Of a DNA stretch of 64,000 nucleotides, positions 24,540 to 37,000 are shown piece by piece. The translations under genes and the position numbers were made by a program. How positions within the stretch are numbered: position 1 is the first letter of the stretch; every line of letters begins with the position of its first letter. This DNA comes from Theobroma cacao. Lineage: Eukaryota; Streptophyta; Magnoliopsida; Malvales; Malvaceae. Location of the stretch: assembly GCF_000208745.1 (NCBI RefSeq), contig NC_030853.1, forward strand, positions 15,596,591-15,660,590, in the 5' to 3' direction. Under the pieces are notes generated by a model, which was not told the DNA's origin, did no database searches, and worked only from the letters and a program-made list of their open reading frames with translations.

Positions 24540-24640
24540 TACTCTCTAGTGCGAAAAGTTAGGTTTCAATTTGGAAAGGTAGTGTCGTGTACTAGTTACA
24601 TGTCTTTTACTTGGTGATTATTTGGTTTATTTATTCCGTT

Positions 24641-26639
24641 TTCATGTTGGCCATGTTTGGGTAGTTAATGCAAATGTAAGGGACAACCCACAAACTTAAT
24701 GGTGTTGTAATCCCAAGCAGTACTATCTAATTTCTTTTAATTTTATTTGTTTGTTTTTCAGCATTATCTTTTGTAAGGTTATAGAAGCCATTATCCTTGA
24801 CAAGGTTGAACTTCCAAAAATGGAGCCATATTTTGGACAAAATGCTGGTTTCAATAGAAAGTTGGCAAGAAGGAGAAAATGTGATGAAGGAGTGCATGTG
24901 GCAATGCACTTATCCCATCTTGTTCTTCAAGCATAATGGTGAAGATAAAAAAGAGCTTTGACTTTTGGAGTTTAGTGATATGTAAGATCTCAGCTCAGTT
25001 GGTTGCCAAGTATATTGCTACACTATGTTGTACTTCAATGGAAGTTTCCATCTTATACATTTCATTGTTGCTCTTTTAAAATTCAGTCGTTGAAAATGTT
25101 TTTATATTCATTTCAAATTATTTGATGTAAATTCAATTTAGATTTATCATCTTATTTAAAAAGTAAAATAAAAAAAAGAAATTTTCTATATGACTAGTGT
25201 TTTTTATTAAAATAATTTAATACAACTCTATATCAATCTTAGTAATATTTTGTATTTATTTATGAGAGAAACATTATATCTATACAACAAATATTTTAGA
25301 TTGGGTTTGAGTTCCCAAAACCTTTTCAAGCCCAACCTCAATCCTGCTGATTTGTGGGCCAAAGACCAGGCCTACTAAATAATTGGACCGAATTATATAC
25401 AACAGTAACTGGATTCTGGGTTGCATATTTCCCTTAGTCCATGAGAAAACTAGGCCTAAGAGGCCTTGAGCTGACCAGGCTCAACCCACTTCTCAACTAT
25501 CTTGATCCTCAGGCTAGGTCAAGTGCAAGGATTCAAATTTAAATAGGAAAGATAAGAACCGACAAGAAGCAAACGTTTTAGCACATTGGTTGATGATTGT
25601 AAACTTTTTTGATTTAGAAAGATTTAACGATAGTGCCTTGACCCCATGTTGCTAAAAGTTTACAAGGGTCGTCTGGTAGAAAAGAAAAGGAGTCAGTTTT
25701 TAGATAATTGAAAATGTTTAAAAGAGAATTTTATATTATGACATTAACATGTTAAGTTTTTAAGAATATACTTTGCTATAAATATTTTCTTTTGATAAAA
25801 AATAAAATGATTTCAATTGGACACGCTCGTAAACCAAATATTTTGAACTATGATAGTAAAAGTTGTGATGAATAATTAACTCCCACATATATATGATTGC
25901 TTGAATATTTGTAAGATAGCAATTTGGATGGACGTGTATAGCTTTTAGCATGGAGCTGGGAGCCCGGAAATCATGGGATCCAAAAAAAAAACATTGCACT
26001 GCTGCATTTGTCACTTGAAATTCAATTTCATATGGCTTCAATTAATCCCTGAATGGCCTATCCATTTGTCTCAACTACTGATTGAGAAGGACAAGCTTAA
26101 ATGAAGAGCCATTGATATCGGGTCCATTACCATTAGCAAAATTAATATTCCAGATATATATATGTATAGATCACCCACTTTCCCATATCCACTTAGCCAA
26201 CCTGGCTCACACCTTGTTCACAAACCAATGTCCACTGGCTGCTCCTCCAATAACTGCCAGAGGTCCAACCCTTTCTCCTTTTGGAACATATCACACCTCG
26301 TCCACAAAATAAGCCATTGATGAGTCAAAGCTGGAAAGAATGCGGAAACTGCGCTTTGACACACCACAAGACTACGGAACTTGCCATTGTCACATTGACA
26401 TCGCTACCTTCGTCACCCCTTCAATCCTTCAATCAATATGTCTCGAATTCCAATATCCGTCCTATGTTAGACAAAGGACACCATTAATTATTAAACACCT
26501 CAGAATTTTTATATTTGCGAATGGTATTGGGGTTGCATTAAAGAAGAGCAAAAGTAATGGTGAACTGGATCTAAATTAGTTAAATAGGATGCCACCTTGA
26601 TGCTTAATTATCAGATAAGAAATAGGTTGATTACAAAAA
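24641..26639. other. Intergenic DNA, nothing recognised
   Basis: AT-rich sequence with a 25300-25520 stretch of higher GC. I see no exon structure, RNA gene or clear repeat ends; short ORFs have no family resemblance. Confidence 0.45.
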
Positions 26640-27480
26640 CATGCGTGAGGTGGATGATATATATATATATACACACGAGTACGAAGTTAGTCAAATTTTA
26701 TTAGAGGGCCAAACATAGTTGAATAAGAGTTAAAATTTTTAAAAAATTAATATATTAAATTTAATCAATAATAAAAATATTGATAATAGAAATATGAAAC
26801 TAAATATAAAGCTATAATTTGTAAAATATAAATAGTTAAAAACGTATATAAGATTAATAATTTTTTTATATAATCAGAATTATTTAAATACTATATATTT
26901 GAGAGAATTATTTTAACTAAATATAAAATGTAAAGCATATAAAAAAAATATACTCAAGTTAGTTTTTTCTTACATAATCAAGATAAATAAAAAAAATGAT
27001 ACGTTGATAAAATTTTAAGTAACAATGTAATACTATAACTTATATTTGAGAACCATATAATAATTTATTAATTTTTAAAAATTAAAATTATAAAAAATAA
27101 AATTTATGTAACATAAAAAAGAAGAACATGACAAGAAGAAGGTAGATACCACATATTACATAATAAAAAAAATAATATGGTTAATGGTTTGTAAAAATTT
27201 GAAAAAGAATATTTATAAAAACTTATAACATATGAACAAATAAAAAAATAAATAAAATAAATAAATATAAATTAAAAAAATTAAAATTGAATGAGATAAG
27301 TAAAATTATTTTATTATTTTTTATTTATATTAATTATTAAATAAAATATTATTTTGAGAGAGTTAATAATAAAATATTTAAAAAAATTTAAAAATTTTTA
27401 TTTGTTATAAAAAAAATTTTAAAAGTTTTGGGGGGGTATGACCCTCCATCACATAAGGAGGCTCCGCCCCTGCATATATG
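26640..27480. repeat. AT-rich repeat block ending in GGCTCCGCCCCTG
   Basis: Very AT-rich, low-complexity sequence runs to 27420, then GGGGGGGTATGACCCTCC and GGCTCCGCCCCTG at about 27426-27473. This kind of GC-rich edge on an AT-rich body is common in decayed plant DNA-transposon derivatives. The mirrored left edge is not visible, so limits and class are uncertain. Confidence 0.35.
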
Positions 27481-29256
27481 TGTATAATAACGAAATTACT
27501 TTAAACCTTTTTGTCGTTCTATGAAAAAACAATGTGGTACTGCTTTCACGTGCTTCCCAAACCTCTTTTTTCTTTTGGGACAAAAATATCTGCCGACAAT
27601 TCGTCAAAAACACATTTTCACTTTTGCACCAAGATATTACAGCCCCCCCAACCCAATTTCTTTTGCATTTGTACGTACTTGGATAACCATGGAAAACCAT
27701 TATTCCAAAGATTTTGCACTTGAACATATAAATATTTTCACATTCAATATAATTATAAAATGTTTGTCTTAATTAATTATCAACTAAAGAGGAATGATAA
27801 CGTAATAGAAGAAAATTGTTACATAGATTCCTGCTGTGACATTAGAGATAGGGCAGTTGGTACTCGGTTTTGACACAAGAGTGAAAAGGGTTTTATGCTT
27901 GATTTGCATAATAATTGAGATCTCCGCATATGGGGGCTTGGTTTTTTAGTGTAACTTGCCTAATTCTGTGGCTTGCAGCAAGGAATCAAGTTGGCACGTG
28001 AATGGAATACTCTTCAATCTCATAGCAAGATTTAATGGGAACAAACACAACAGTGATGTAGAGAAAGGGCAATTATCTTGCTAATTGCCATCCTGCTGGG
28101 TTGGGACAAGAGCATCTGCTTCAAATTGTAATGTGTCGGTGCCTGCCTTTTTCTTTTTCAGTTCCCATCACAAGTTTAATTTCCAGTTAAATGCTAATTA
28201 TCAGAGCTTTGAAAAGGCAAAACAAAGTCATGTTTGCTTGTCCAACTGTCGTCTGCTTGAATTCTTTAAAGGGCACCCACACAATTATTAGGGGGTTGTT
28301 AAATGTGTATTAATTTTGGGATATCTCTTGGAAATACCTTCGCAACAAAATAAAAATCTATGCCCATTTTAAGTCCCACAGCCAAATTGTTATAATGGGA
28401 TCGAGACATCAATTATATTGAACAGATTAAAGAGAGCATCACTTGTGCATGTGATCGGTATATATGTATTCCATATTGGACGAAACCTGTTGGAATCCCC
28501 CTTGCTCAAATCAAATAAATTAGAAAATGTGTGTTCTACTTCTCATGCCTCTTGCTGCCATTAGCAAAAAGGTGTATAAGGTCATGGAAAAAGGATCTAT
28601 GGAATGGATTAAGCACTGAAGCTGATAAGGTTGCAGGGGAAAGTGCAGCAAAATGGGACGACCATTTTCGTCTGATAATAACCCATACTTGCACTTTTTG
28701 GATTTTGTGCAGCACATGCCAGAATCAACAATAATAATAATGATGATGATGATGATACTTAAGTCGTTAAGAAAAGTTGAGATCTCTCTGTCCTCACAAA
28801 TTGCTGAATCTTTTAATTTTGGATAATTGTTCAAAGTGCACAACAAGAAAGACAGTGGCTTCTCACAAGCAAGCAAAAGTGCCTTTTGGCCTGAAAAAAC
28901 ACCTGCTATTCATCATTTGATGTAGCAGTAGCTGGATAGTAAGAATGCCCTTTAGGCAGAATCTCACTAATAATATGCCTCTAAATACTGTACCTCTCTC
29001 TCTCCCTCTCTCTTTCTCTCTCTCTCTCTTCCACAGCAGTTACCCCCAGGCTTCAATTCAAAGCCAATAGAACTGCAAAAACTCACAATAATACTACACA
29101 GGAAAGGGCTCTTTAAAAATCAATCTTGACCCAAGATTCACCCTCATACTATTCTACTATATAGTATTCTTTTGTAACTCACATTAGTCTTTGTTCAGAC
29201 AAAATATCTTAAACTATAGCAACGGCAGTTATAGTATGCTTAGGGGTTGTTGAAAC
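27481..29256. other. Intergenic DNA downstream of the expansin gene
   Basis: No gene supported. It holds a trinucleotide run (AAT/GAT) at 28729-28756 and a CT microsatellite at 28993-29030. The part next to 29256 is the probable 3' UTR of the expansin gene on the minus strand. Confidence 0.5.
28993..29030. repeat. (CT)n microsatellite
   Basis: Imperfect CT repeat of about 38 bp, interrupted by CCC and TTT. It lies about 230 bp beyond the stop codon of the expansin gene. Confidence 0.9.
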
Positions 29257-30207
29257 TTAAAACCTAAACTGCCCTCCAGCGTAAGTCTGTCCAAAGGACC
29301 AACCGGCTGGAGCAACATTGTAAGAGACAACACTGCGGCCATCACTGGTTGTAACAAGAAAAGAGAGGCTTTGACCATTAAGATAAGAATTGCTCTGCCA
29401 GTTCTGGCCCCAGTTTCTTGACATTGGCTGCCATCTGGTCCTTGAACCCTTAATGGATACAGAATGAACATCACCAGCACCTCCAACATTGGTGATCAGT
29501 ACTAAATTGAAGTAGGAATGTCCATTAATTGTGAACCTGATACCCCCACTTCTCCTGCACCTCACCCTGCAAAACAGAAAATTTTATATATGTAACCTTA
29601 TTACGCACATTAGAAATGTAAGAGAAAATGTGGAAACTTTTTGGTAAAATTAGTTAATTGTGTTACCTTCTGTAAATTACTGGAACAATACCAGCTCTGT
29701 ATTGGGCAATGTGTTGGAAAATAGGCTGAGAGAGATCGAAGTGGTGATTAGGAGGGTCACACCAGCCTCCTGGAGGGCAGAAATTGGTGGCTGTGACCAC
29801 AATGGAGCCGGGCAAGCACCATTGTGGGTCATTGACACACCTGAGCTCAAAGCAGGCGCCACAGCTCAAGCCATTGTCGAACAATGCAGTGCTCAATGCT
29901 GCTGTGTTAATACCATAACCTTGGCTATATAGATTTCCATAGCCACAAGCTCCACCTATAGCAATACCAGAATGAAATGCATTAAGTAAAGTAGATTACC
30001 AAGAAGAACACGCCACTCACAAGAATAAACAAAAAATGTGATGTGGAATGTACCCATTGTTCCAGAAGCATCACCACCTCCATAGAAAGTGGCATGAGCG
30101 TTGATCCAGGGTCCAAGGTATCCATGAGGGGCATGATTCCTTGGAAAACCGTGAACAAAGTTGAGGACTGAGAGCAATACAACTAGAAGAAACCCCAAAA
30201 GCCCCAT
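29257..30207 (-). CDS. EXPA: Alpha-expansin
   Basis: Three exons: 30054-30207, 29667-29955 and 29257-29566, with introns of 98 and 100 bp, all GT..AG. They total 753 bp or 250 aa, the usual alpha-expansin size. Residues 1-20 form a signal peptide ([20 protein letters not shown]), so the product is secreted to the cell wall, where expansins loosen cellulose-hemicellulose contacts without hydrolysis during growth. The GH45-like double-psi barrel domain shows [44 protein letters not shown] and the HFD motif at 123-125. The C-terminal CBM63-like domain (about 155-250) has [28 protein letters not shown] and the final [12 protein letters not shown]. The loop before GGWCDPP is short: NFCPP runs directly into GGWC, whereas most alpha-expansins that I know have several extra residues there. 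A TATA-like minus-strand sequence lies near 30458. Confidence 0.95.
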
Positions 30208-31924
30208 TGCCCTGCATATGAAAAAACATATTCCATAAACCCCTCAACATTATGTGAAAAAATTGTACTAAGACTAACGAAGAGTACAAGCATATTTAAG
30301 TACTACTAGAAAGCCTTTGTTTTTTTTTTTTTCATTATGCTGTTTTAAAGTTAAAAAAAAAAAAAACCCTGGAAGAGGAAGGAAAAAGAAGATTGGGGCT
30401 AGTAAATGAACCTTGAAAGGAGTTGTTTGTAGAAATGAAGAGGGGGTGTTTGAAGGGAATAAATAGAGGGCAGTCAACATCCTACCTGACTGACAACCTG
30501 ACAACAATTGAGCTGTTGGGACCAAGCAACTGCGTAGTGGCTTTTGGGGACTCTTGATTTTGGGGAAACAAATGCAGTTTTTATGGGGCTAGAAAAAGCG
30601 GTTTTCAAGGCTCAAACCGCGTGGTTTTGAGGGGTGTTTACAGCCATAGGGGGACAAACAAGGTATGAATCCAAAGTGGGGTGTAGGTGAATTTGGCTCT
30701 CTGCTTGAAATCCTTAATTAGATCACAAGCGTGCAGGCGAACAATATTGGATGACAAAAAACTGAATTGGCTTCATCTAGGAGTGAAACTTTGCTCCTGC
30801 GAAGATTTTTAGGGCCTTTGACTCTGCACTCTCAACTTGTTTCGAATCCTTTGTTAAAAGTTTCCACATCATTTCACTACATGTTCATTCATAAACAAAC
30901 TACTGGTTTCCAAATTAACTAATTTTCTCACTTTGCACGTAAACCACGCTAGAATTTGAACTTTGAATCTTCTTTGAAGAAGGAGAGATGTGGCTATCAA
31001 TTAAGTTATATCTCCGTCACCAAGTCATGAACACTTTTAAAGTTAAAACACCTTTGATCGATCTAAACATGATTAAATCTTCTTTTAATACTAATATGGA
31101 AAAAAAAAATTGAGGGTCTATTTTCAATTAAAATAAAAAATTGACAATACCTATATGTGAATGGACATTGTATGATGGCTACTAAATCATATTCATGGAA
31201 GTGGACTTGGTGATGGGGATATATATTACAGCTCCTTAACGTTCTTCTTGATTTGCTTTGGATGGGAAAAAAATTGTACTGCCTTGTCTATCATGCCAAA
31301 GGATAGAGACGAGAGTGTACCGCGGTTTGAAAATATTACTAGCTTTTTCCTTCTCCTCTTTTGCTTCTGATTTTATTTTTTATTTTTTATTTTGTAGTGA
31401 CAGACATATTGACCAAAGTTTCATTAAAAATGTTGAGAATTTAGGCTATTAATTACTGATTCTTGGCAGACTTTGAAAGCTAAAGTGCCAAGCCTCTGAC
31501 TTATTGGTGTGCCTCTCCCTTTTCAGGTATCGGCCAAACGTTATACAGCAAGGTGTGCATGGATAGATTTTTATGATTGTCTACGTATGGTGTGGTGATG
31601 TTTACGAATTCGGTTTAAAAGACTTATCTTCTTTGATTGTTGTAATTAAAGACAATTACGTATAAATTTCAATTTTAAATGAAAATAAGTTTCCTATCCC
31701 ATCAATAGATTTTTTTCTTTTATGTTTATGATAGATACTTGAAACAACGTATGCATGATATAGGATATGTTATCTTTATCTGGGTTATGGATTAATATTT
31801 TTCTTACTTATTTTTCATGACTTCACTTTTTTTTGTTACTTTTTTTTATAATTTTTAATTTAATTGTTAGGTATAGTTGTTAAATTTTTTTTGTTATAAT
31901 ATCTAAAAAATTTCCTAAATTATT
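30208..31924. other. Expansin promoter side and intergenic DNA
   Basis: The minus-strand leader of the expansin gene probably occupies 30208 to about 30430, including long A/T runs at 30320-30365. Beyond it I see no gene. Short ORFs in this stretch have no resemblance to known families. Confidence 0.5.
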
Positions 31925-32360
31925 CATGAAAATTCAAATAAATCTTTGTTTTTTTATCGCATTCAATTAAGCTTCTGTATTGTTCTTTTGAGCAAAATAA
32001 ACCTTTATGTTTTCATTTTAAGTCAAGTAAGCCTTTACGATTAATAGTTTATTTAGTCAAAGTGTCACTTGTCATTCTATATTATATCACATATTGAAAT
32101 GTTATCATGGATGATAACGTGGCATGGTTTTTTGGCATGATGACATGACTATGCGGTATTTTTCTTCTTCCACATCAGCACCACATCAACGCCACATAAG
32201 TATAAAATGACAAGTGATATTTTAATTAATAGCAATTAATCAGTTATCAGTTATAAAGGCTTATTTGACTTAAAATAAAAATATAATCTTGATTGAATGT
32301 AATAAAAGAATAAAAACTTATTTGCCTTTCTAAGGCATCAATTCTATTTGAATTTCTCTC
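31925..32360. mobile_element. Fold-back element with long inverted arms (MULE-like MITE?)
   Basis: The left arm (about 31927-32090) contains AAAATTCAAATAAA, CGCATTCAATTAAG, ATTTTAAGTCAAGTAAGCCT and GTCACTTGTCATTC in that order. The reverse complement of the right arm (about 32200-32358) contains AAATTCAAATAGAA, TACATTCAATCAAG, ATTTTAAGTCAAATAAGCCT and TCACTTGTCATTTTA in the same order. The middle holds CCACATCAGCACCACATCAA. No coding region. Long imperfect arms and size suggest a Mutator-like or fold-back MITE. I could not define a target duplication. Confidence 0.6.
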
Positions 32361-32479
32361 AAAAAATGATTTTGATGCTATTGATGAAATTTTTTTGGAA
32401 TTTCAAACGGTTTGAAAATAGGTTCTTTGGCGTTAATGACTTATGTGTTTATTGTCTATGTTTGAGTGAATTTCGATTA

Positions 32480-33875
32480 GTTTTCAATTAGTGTTTCTAT
32501 ATTTTCCAGTTATTTTGCGATGGTATGAAGATTTAGATTTATATAGTTGTTTTGTTCAATTATCATTTTTATGTCCTTTGAGGAATCTTGTTCTCCTAAG
32601 TTTGAGGACGTCATCCTTAAAGGAGTTGCTCTTATTCATATATTTTTATAAGAATATTGAACTTTTATCAAAAGAAAATGTTGAAATTCAATTTCTCCTC
32701 TAGTTGTTTGCCTTTTGACTTTATTTTTTTTAGTGTTTATTGATCCTAAGTAATATTCTTTGAACCATGTAAAGGATTTTATTAGAATCTTATGGTTTTC
32801 CATGAAATCATAATATTCTTGTAGAATTTGATCATTTTCGTTTTTATAGGTTTCTAAATAAGTTTTTCTTTTTTGCTTATTTTTCTTAGAGTAGAGATGC
32901 TTTCTACACTATTCTTTATTGATTTTAAACTCTCTTTCTAATACAAAAATTTCAGAATTTTCTTCACCAGCTGTGGTTATGTTTGGATTATTGGTCATTA
33001 ACGAATATGTTGGAGAAATGTTAGATGAGTTAGTTGGGCTAGGTTCTTACTCGTTATATATTGGTTGTGGTATATTTAAGGAATTGTTTATCCCGTGTAA
33101 ATTTGTCCTAATGGTAGATGGTACTGAAGAAACGGAGGCTCTAGCTATCCTAAAGTCCATTCTATGGGTTGTTTTGGACGAATTGTCTCCCATGATATTT
33201 AGACTTCTAATAGAAGCAATGGCCTGTCCTAGATCAAAAAGATTGTCTTGGAAGCATTCTTGGTGGTTTGTTAAACACTAGCTCTACAAACCTTTCTCTA
33301 TATTGAACTGCATGGTTTATTTCTGTATTTTGGATGAGAATAGGAGCCGAAACTCCTTCAAGTCTCCTTCTATTTGGAAGTTGGACTTCATGCTAGTGTA
33401 TGATCCTAAGTATGGTAGTATGAGACCAAGACATGTCTGTCTAGATTAGAAGAGTTTCTCTTCTTGGTTTGTGGATTAAAGCCTTAGTATTAATTACTGA
33501 GTACATGACCTTATAATATAATCTGTAAACTAAGGTTAGTGGTTCAGACCCTAGCATTATTTTCTAATTATGTGTTTGGATTTTGAATGTCAATGAGTTT
33601 AAGATATTCTTATCTTTCAATGACATCATAAAATTAGGGAAACAATTGAAGTGTATTGGTCCTTTACATAGACTTGTTCTTACTGTTCCTAACAAGGAAT
33701 CACTGAAAGAAGATGCCTTTTCTCTCTGAAGGCTATAAGGAAGGAAGTATCCAGTCCTTCTTTTGTGAGTGGTTTAGCTCTTACTTGTACTAATCCAAAA
33801 TGAATGTAATTATATTTTTGGTGTTTGAGTTTTTCTATTGTCTCTAGATCTAAGAGTTGAATATTTTCCTATTGA
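32480..33875 (-). pseudogene. Endogenous pararetrovirus (Caulimoviridae) fragment with movement protein
   Basis: Read on the minus strand from about 33875 to 33260, with a few frameshifts and stops, the translation matches the caulimovirid movement-protein family in order and style: a YIHFG-containing N-terminal segment near 33830, then a GPIHFNCFPNFMMSL block near 33640 and an LVYRLYYKVM block near 33530. From about 33260 to 32480 it continues into a Ser/Thr/Asn-rich and then Lys/Glu-rich region like the linker between movement and coat protein in these polyproteins, ending in a short coiled-coil-like segment near 32500. Stops at several points (for example near 33590, 33440 and 33400) make it non-functional. 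No reverse transcriptase was found next to it. Plant genomes often carry such integrated fragments; they need no integrase and usually arrive by illegitimate recombination. The genus is not determined. Confidence 0.78.
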
Positions 33876-34026
33876 TTTTCAAAGGGTTATTCCCTTTTTC
33901 TTGGTTTTGATCAAATATCCACAAAAGGAATGTAGATATAAATTATGGAATGTTGATGACTTATAGATTTGATTTTGAGAAACTCTTGGAATTTCAAATC
34001 ATGGTACAAAAATTGTACTCAAGAAA

Positions 34027-37000
34027 ATGAACAAAAAGGAGAAAACTCCTCAAAAATACCCAAAATTTACTAAGATGCCCAAGAGCCAAATGAGCTTGAC
34101 TCACAAATCAGAAAATGGATTGAGTCTTTTTTTTCAATCCTCAGAAGTAGCTCTGGCAATCACCTCCCAAATCAAAGAAGACACTCCTCTTAAACAAATT
34201 ACTGTTGCTGCAGTAGAATCCTCAAAAGGCAAGGAGGTTGTTTTGCTCAAACCCAAACCTCTCTAAACTATTTTCCCAACATCACAAATGGTGTCTTCTT
34301 CATATAAAAGTTATATTCAATACTTTCGCAAAAAGTCTTTCCAAAAAGTTTTACTTATTGAAGAAGGATTTTATGAAAAATCCCCTAATGTTGCAATCTA
34401 AAAAGCTTTTCAAGAATGGCACTACAAACGATGGGATCTACAGAAACCCTAACAGTATTATGCCTAACAATATTATGAAAATATTTTAATTCAAACAGGG
34501 TCTGTGTTGTTTAATGTCAAACCCTGTTCTATAAAATAATTACGACGTCATTTACATGCTCAATAGAATGTTTGCGTATTTAGGAAGTTCGAGGAATAGT
34601 TAAAAGACGATATTACCCCTAATGGTACCATTAAGTTGATTAAGCTTCGAACTAGTTCAAATAGGAATTTTAAGGTGAAATTAAGAGTTTCACAGTTCAG
34701 GGATGACTCAAAATGATAATTTGGAGTTCGAGGACCAATTTGGAGTCAAACCGAAATTTTCACTATCTAGGGGCAAAATGGTCATTTGCCACTTGGGGAA
34801 AAAATGAAAATTTTTAGAAAAGATTTTTTGGCCCCATTTGACTTATTGGAGTATGATTTGAGGTTTAGAAGTGAAAATTTTTAATTTCGATATAATTTGG
34901 AGTATAGGGGTGAAATGGTAATTTTACCACCCCGAGGGCAAATCGGTAAATTTTCACCTTCGACACTTGTCAAGACCAAGGGATTTTATTCATCATGGAA
35001 ATGGATAAACATGAGAAATGTGTGGTGGAGAATTAAAGAATTAAAAGTCAAATATTTAAAATTTGAACCAATAAGGAAACACCGTGTGTCATGTTTTTAT
35101 TATTTTATTATTTCTTTATAAAAAGGCAAAAAATCAGCCCATTTCTCCCATAGTGATCAGCCAAACCAGAAGAGAAGAGAAACCAAGGAAGAACAAACCC
35201 TAGGTGGGAAAAATCAAAGAGAAAGTGTTGGAATTCAAGGATTTGATCAAGCAAAGGTAAAATTTCTTTGATTTTGCTAGTGATTTACCTTACCCATGCA
35301 TTTTCCCTTAATTTCCATGGTTAAATTACATGTTTTCATGATGAATTCATGGCTGGTCAAAATGGGTATGGAGAGAGAATGATCTTGGATTGGTTTGATT
35401 TTTAGGTATGTTAGTGTTTTTAGGTGATTAATGATGTGTAGCATGAAAACAAGTGAAGAAAACCACCAAAGGTTTGGTGCCCATCAATAGCCGAATTCTC
35501 TAAGTGAATAATGAGGAAGAATGGGATGTTATTCTAGGTGATTTGATTAAGAAATAATAGTTTTTGGTGTAGGAATTAATGAATTATGGAGAGAAAATTA
35601 AGTAGGAAAAATCACGGAGTTAGTGTACCATTGTTGGCCGAAAGTTCCAAGAAGAAAAGTGAAGATAAATTTTGCCTAATTGTGTGTTAATTAGTTGTGT
35701 TTGGTGAGTTGAGGGATTGAAAAAGAAATGGAGCAAGTTGGAGTGAAATTGGACGCATTAGCCAATTTATCGGATGAAAAATCGACTTAGGCCAATACAG
35801 AGTCTAGATGGCTACCCGTGCATTTTTCATTTCATATCATGCATATATATCGAGCCTGAAATAGCTTATGACTGTTAGACACAATTTAATTGAAATATGT
35901 GTAATGGATTATAGCTAGGTGGTGAGCCATTGGATACGGGTAAAAGACTGTACCCGCGGACTGAAAATATGAGTATTTCTACTCCTAGAACTGTGAGTAA
36001 ACCTATTATCGTCTGAATTATCTAGAGTAGTTTTTATTCAATCTTGTGATTTATGAAAATTATTTTAAAAGATGAATTTCTTGTTTTATGAGAAAAATAT
36101 GAATTTATAAAATAAATGGAATTATAAAATAAATTGAATATTTTATAAATTGATTTGAAAATAGAATGTTGGATTTGAAAATTTGAGTAATTGGAGATCA
36201 TGTGATTTATTGTAAATTATGATTTGAATTAAATGGCTTGTGATAAATTGGTATGATTGGCTGAATTTATACTTGTGTTGAAAGATATGAACTGTCTGTT
36301 TTGCCTTGATAAATTGGTTAGTAATGTAATTGCCATGCTATGCCATTGAGATTTGATCAATTGGTGGATTAAAGATTAGTTACTGCAGTGGTGGGGGGTT
36401 CCGTGGATCAGCCTATTAGAGGGGCACGGTAAACTCCTTTATATTCTCACCTCGGTCGTAGAGGTGCGTAGGGTATCTCCTGAAGTGGGCTTTTTGAGTG
36501 CACTTCACGTTAACCACCTCGTGAGAGTGAGACTCAGCCAACGTTAAGGAACGGTTGTGTGTCAGATGCGAAAACATGTTTATGGGTATGGGACATTTAA
36601 CAGCCTTGGCGGTCTCAATGGGATACCTTGACGAATGTACCCGCGAGAATGATTTTGGTAGGAGCCAAGTTTTGAGAAATTCATGAGCCATATTGATTAT
36701 TTGGTTGAAATGAATATTCATGTTGTGAAAAATTTGCTGAAATAAATTATTTTTAATTGTCCCTTTACTCGCCTTTAAATAGTTTAGATGGTGTCTGTTT
36801 ACTCACTAGGATTATATAATCATAATCTCACCCCTCTTCCTATCCATTTTTCAAGCTCAGGACAGTTTGTTGATAGTTGATTAAGACGAGAATTAATCTC
36901 AGAGTTGCATCCTAAAAAGTAAGGGTTCGTAGCCCTACACCTTCTTGGTCAGTTGGGGGCCCACGTGTCACTGTAAAAGTAATTTTATACTTCAGTTATC

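Larger units (their letters stand above)
10060..24640 (-). pseudogene. F-box/LRR (FBD-type) protein gene broken by several transposon insertions
   Basis: Pieces of one minus-strand gene survive between insertions. About 24545-24640 holds a weak upstream piece. 21480-21850 encodes an LRR segment (LKEFLSNCLVLESFTIDSC; MRLKHLVFHWLIGIGLKLEV). 11991-12098 gives HLKKIEIDVSVNIFFP. 10060-10440 gives the C-terminal part (YALEQLFIELNNGEWDLIV; SEIEFVKHLLQKVVAFERL) ending at a TAA at 10060-10062. This order and style (LRR repeats, then a region of the FBD type, ending in an FVK..L..AxxLER-like motif) fit plant F-box/FBD/LRR proteins, substrate adaptors of SCF ubiquitin ligases. The N-terminal F-box itself was not found. 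Frameshifts and stops occur in every piece, so it is non-functional whatever the insertions do. Some breaks may fall in former introns. Confidence 0.75.

Noticed and set aside
24751..24936. 61-aa plus-strand ORF
   Set aside because: No recognisable domain and no exon-like borders that join it to anything nearby.
26082..26579. Overlapping ORFs in slightly GC-richer DNA
   Set aside because: No homology that I recognise and no consistent splice structure.
32919..33281. 120-aa plus-strand ORF
   Set aside because: It is the antisense shadow of the minus-strand pararetroviral linker region.
33536..33552. Second B-box-like GGTTCAGACCC
   Set aside because: It lies within pararetroviral coding sequence, with no tRNA fold around it.
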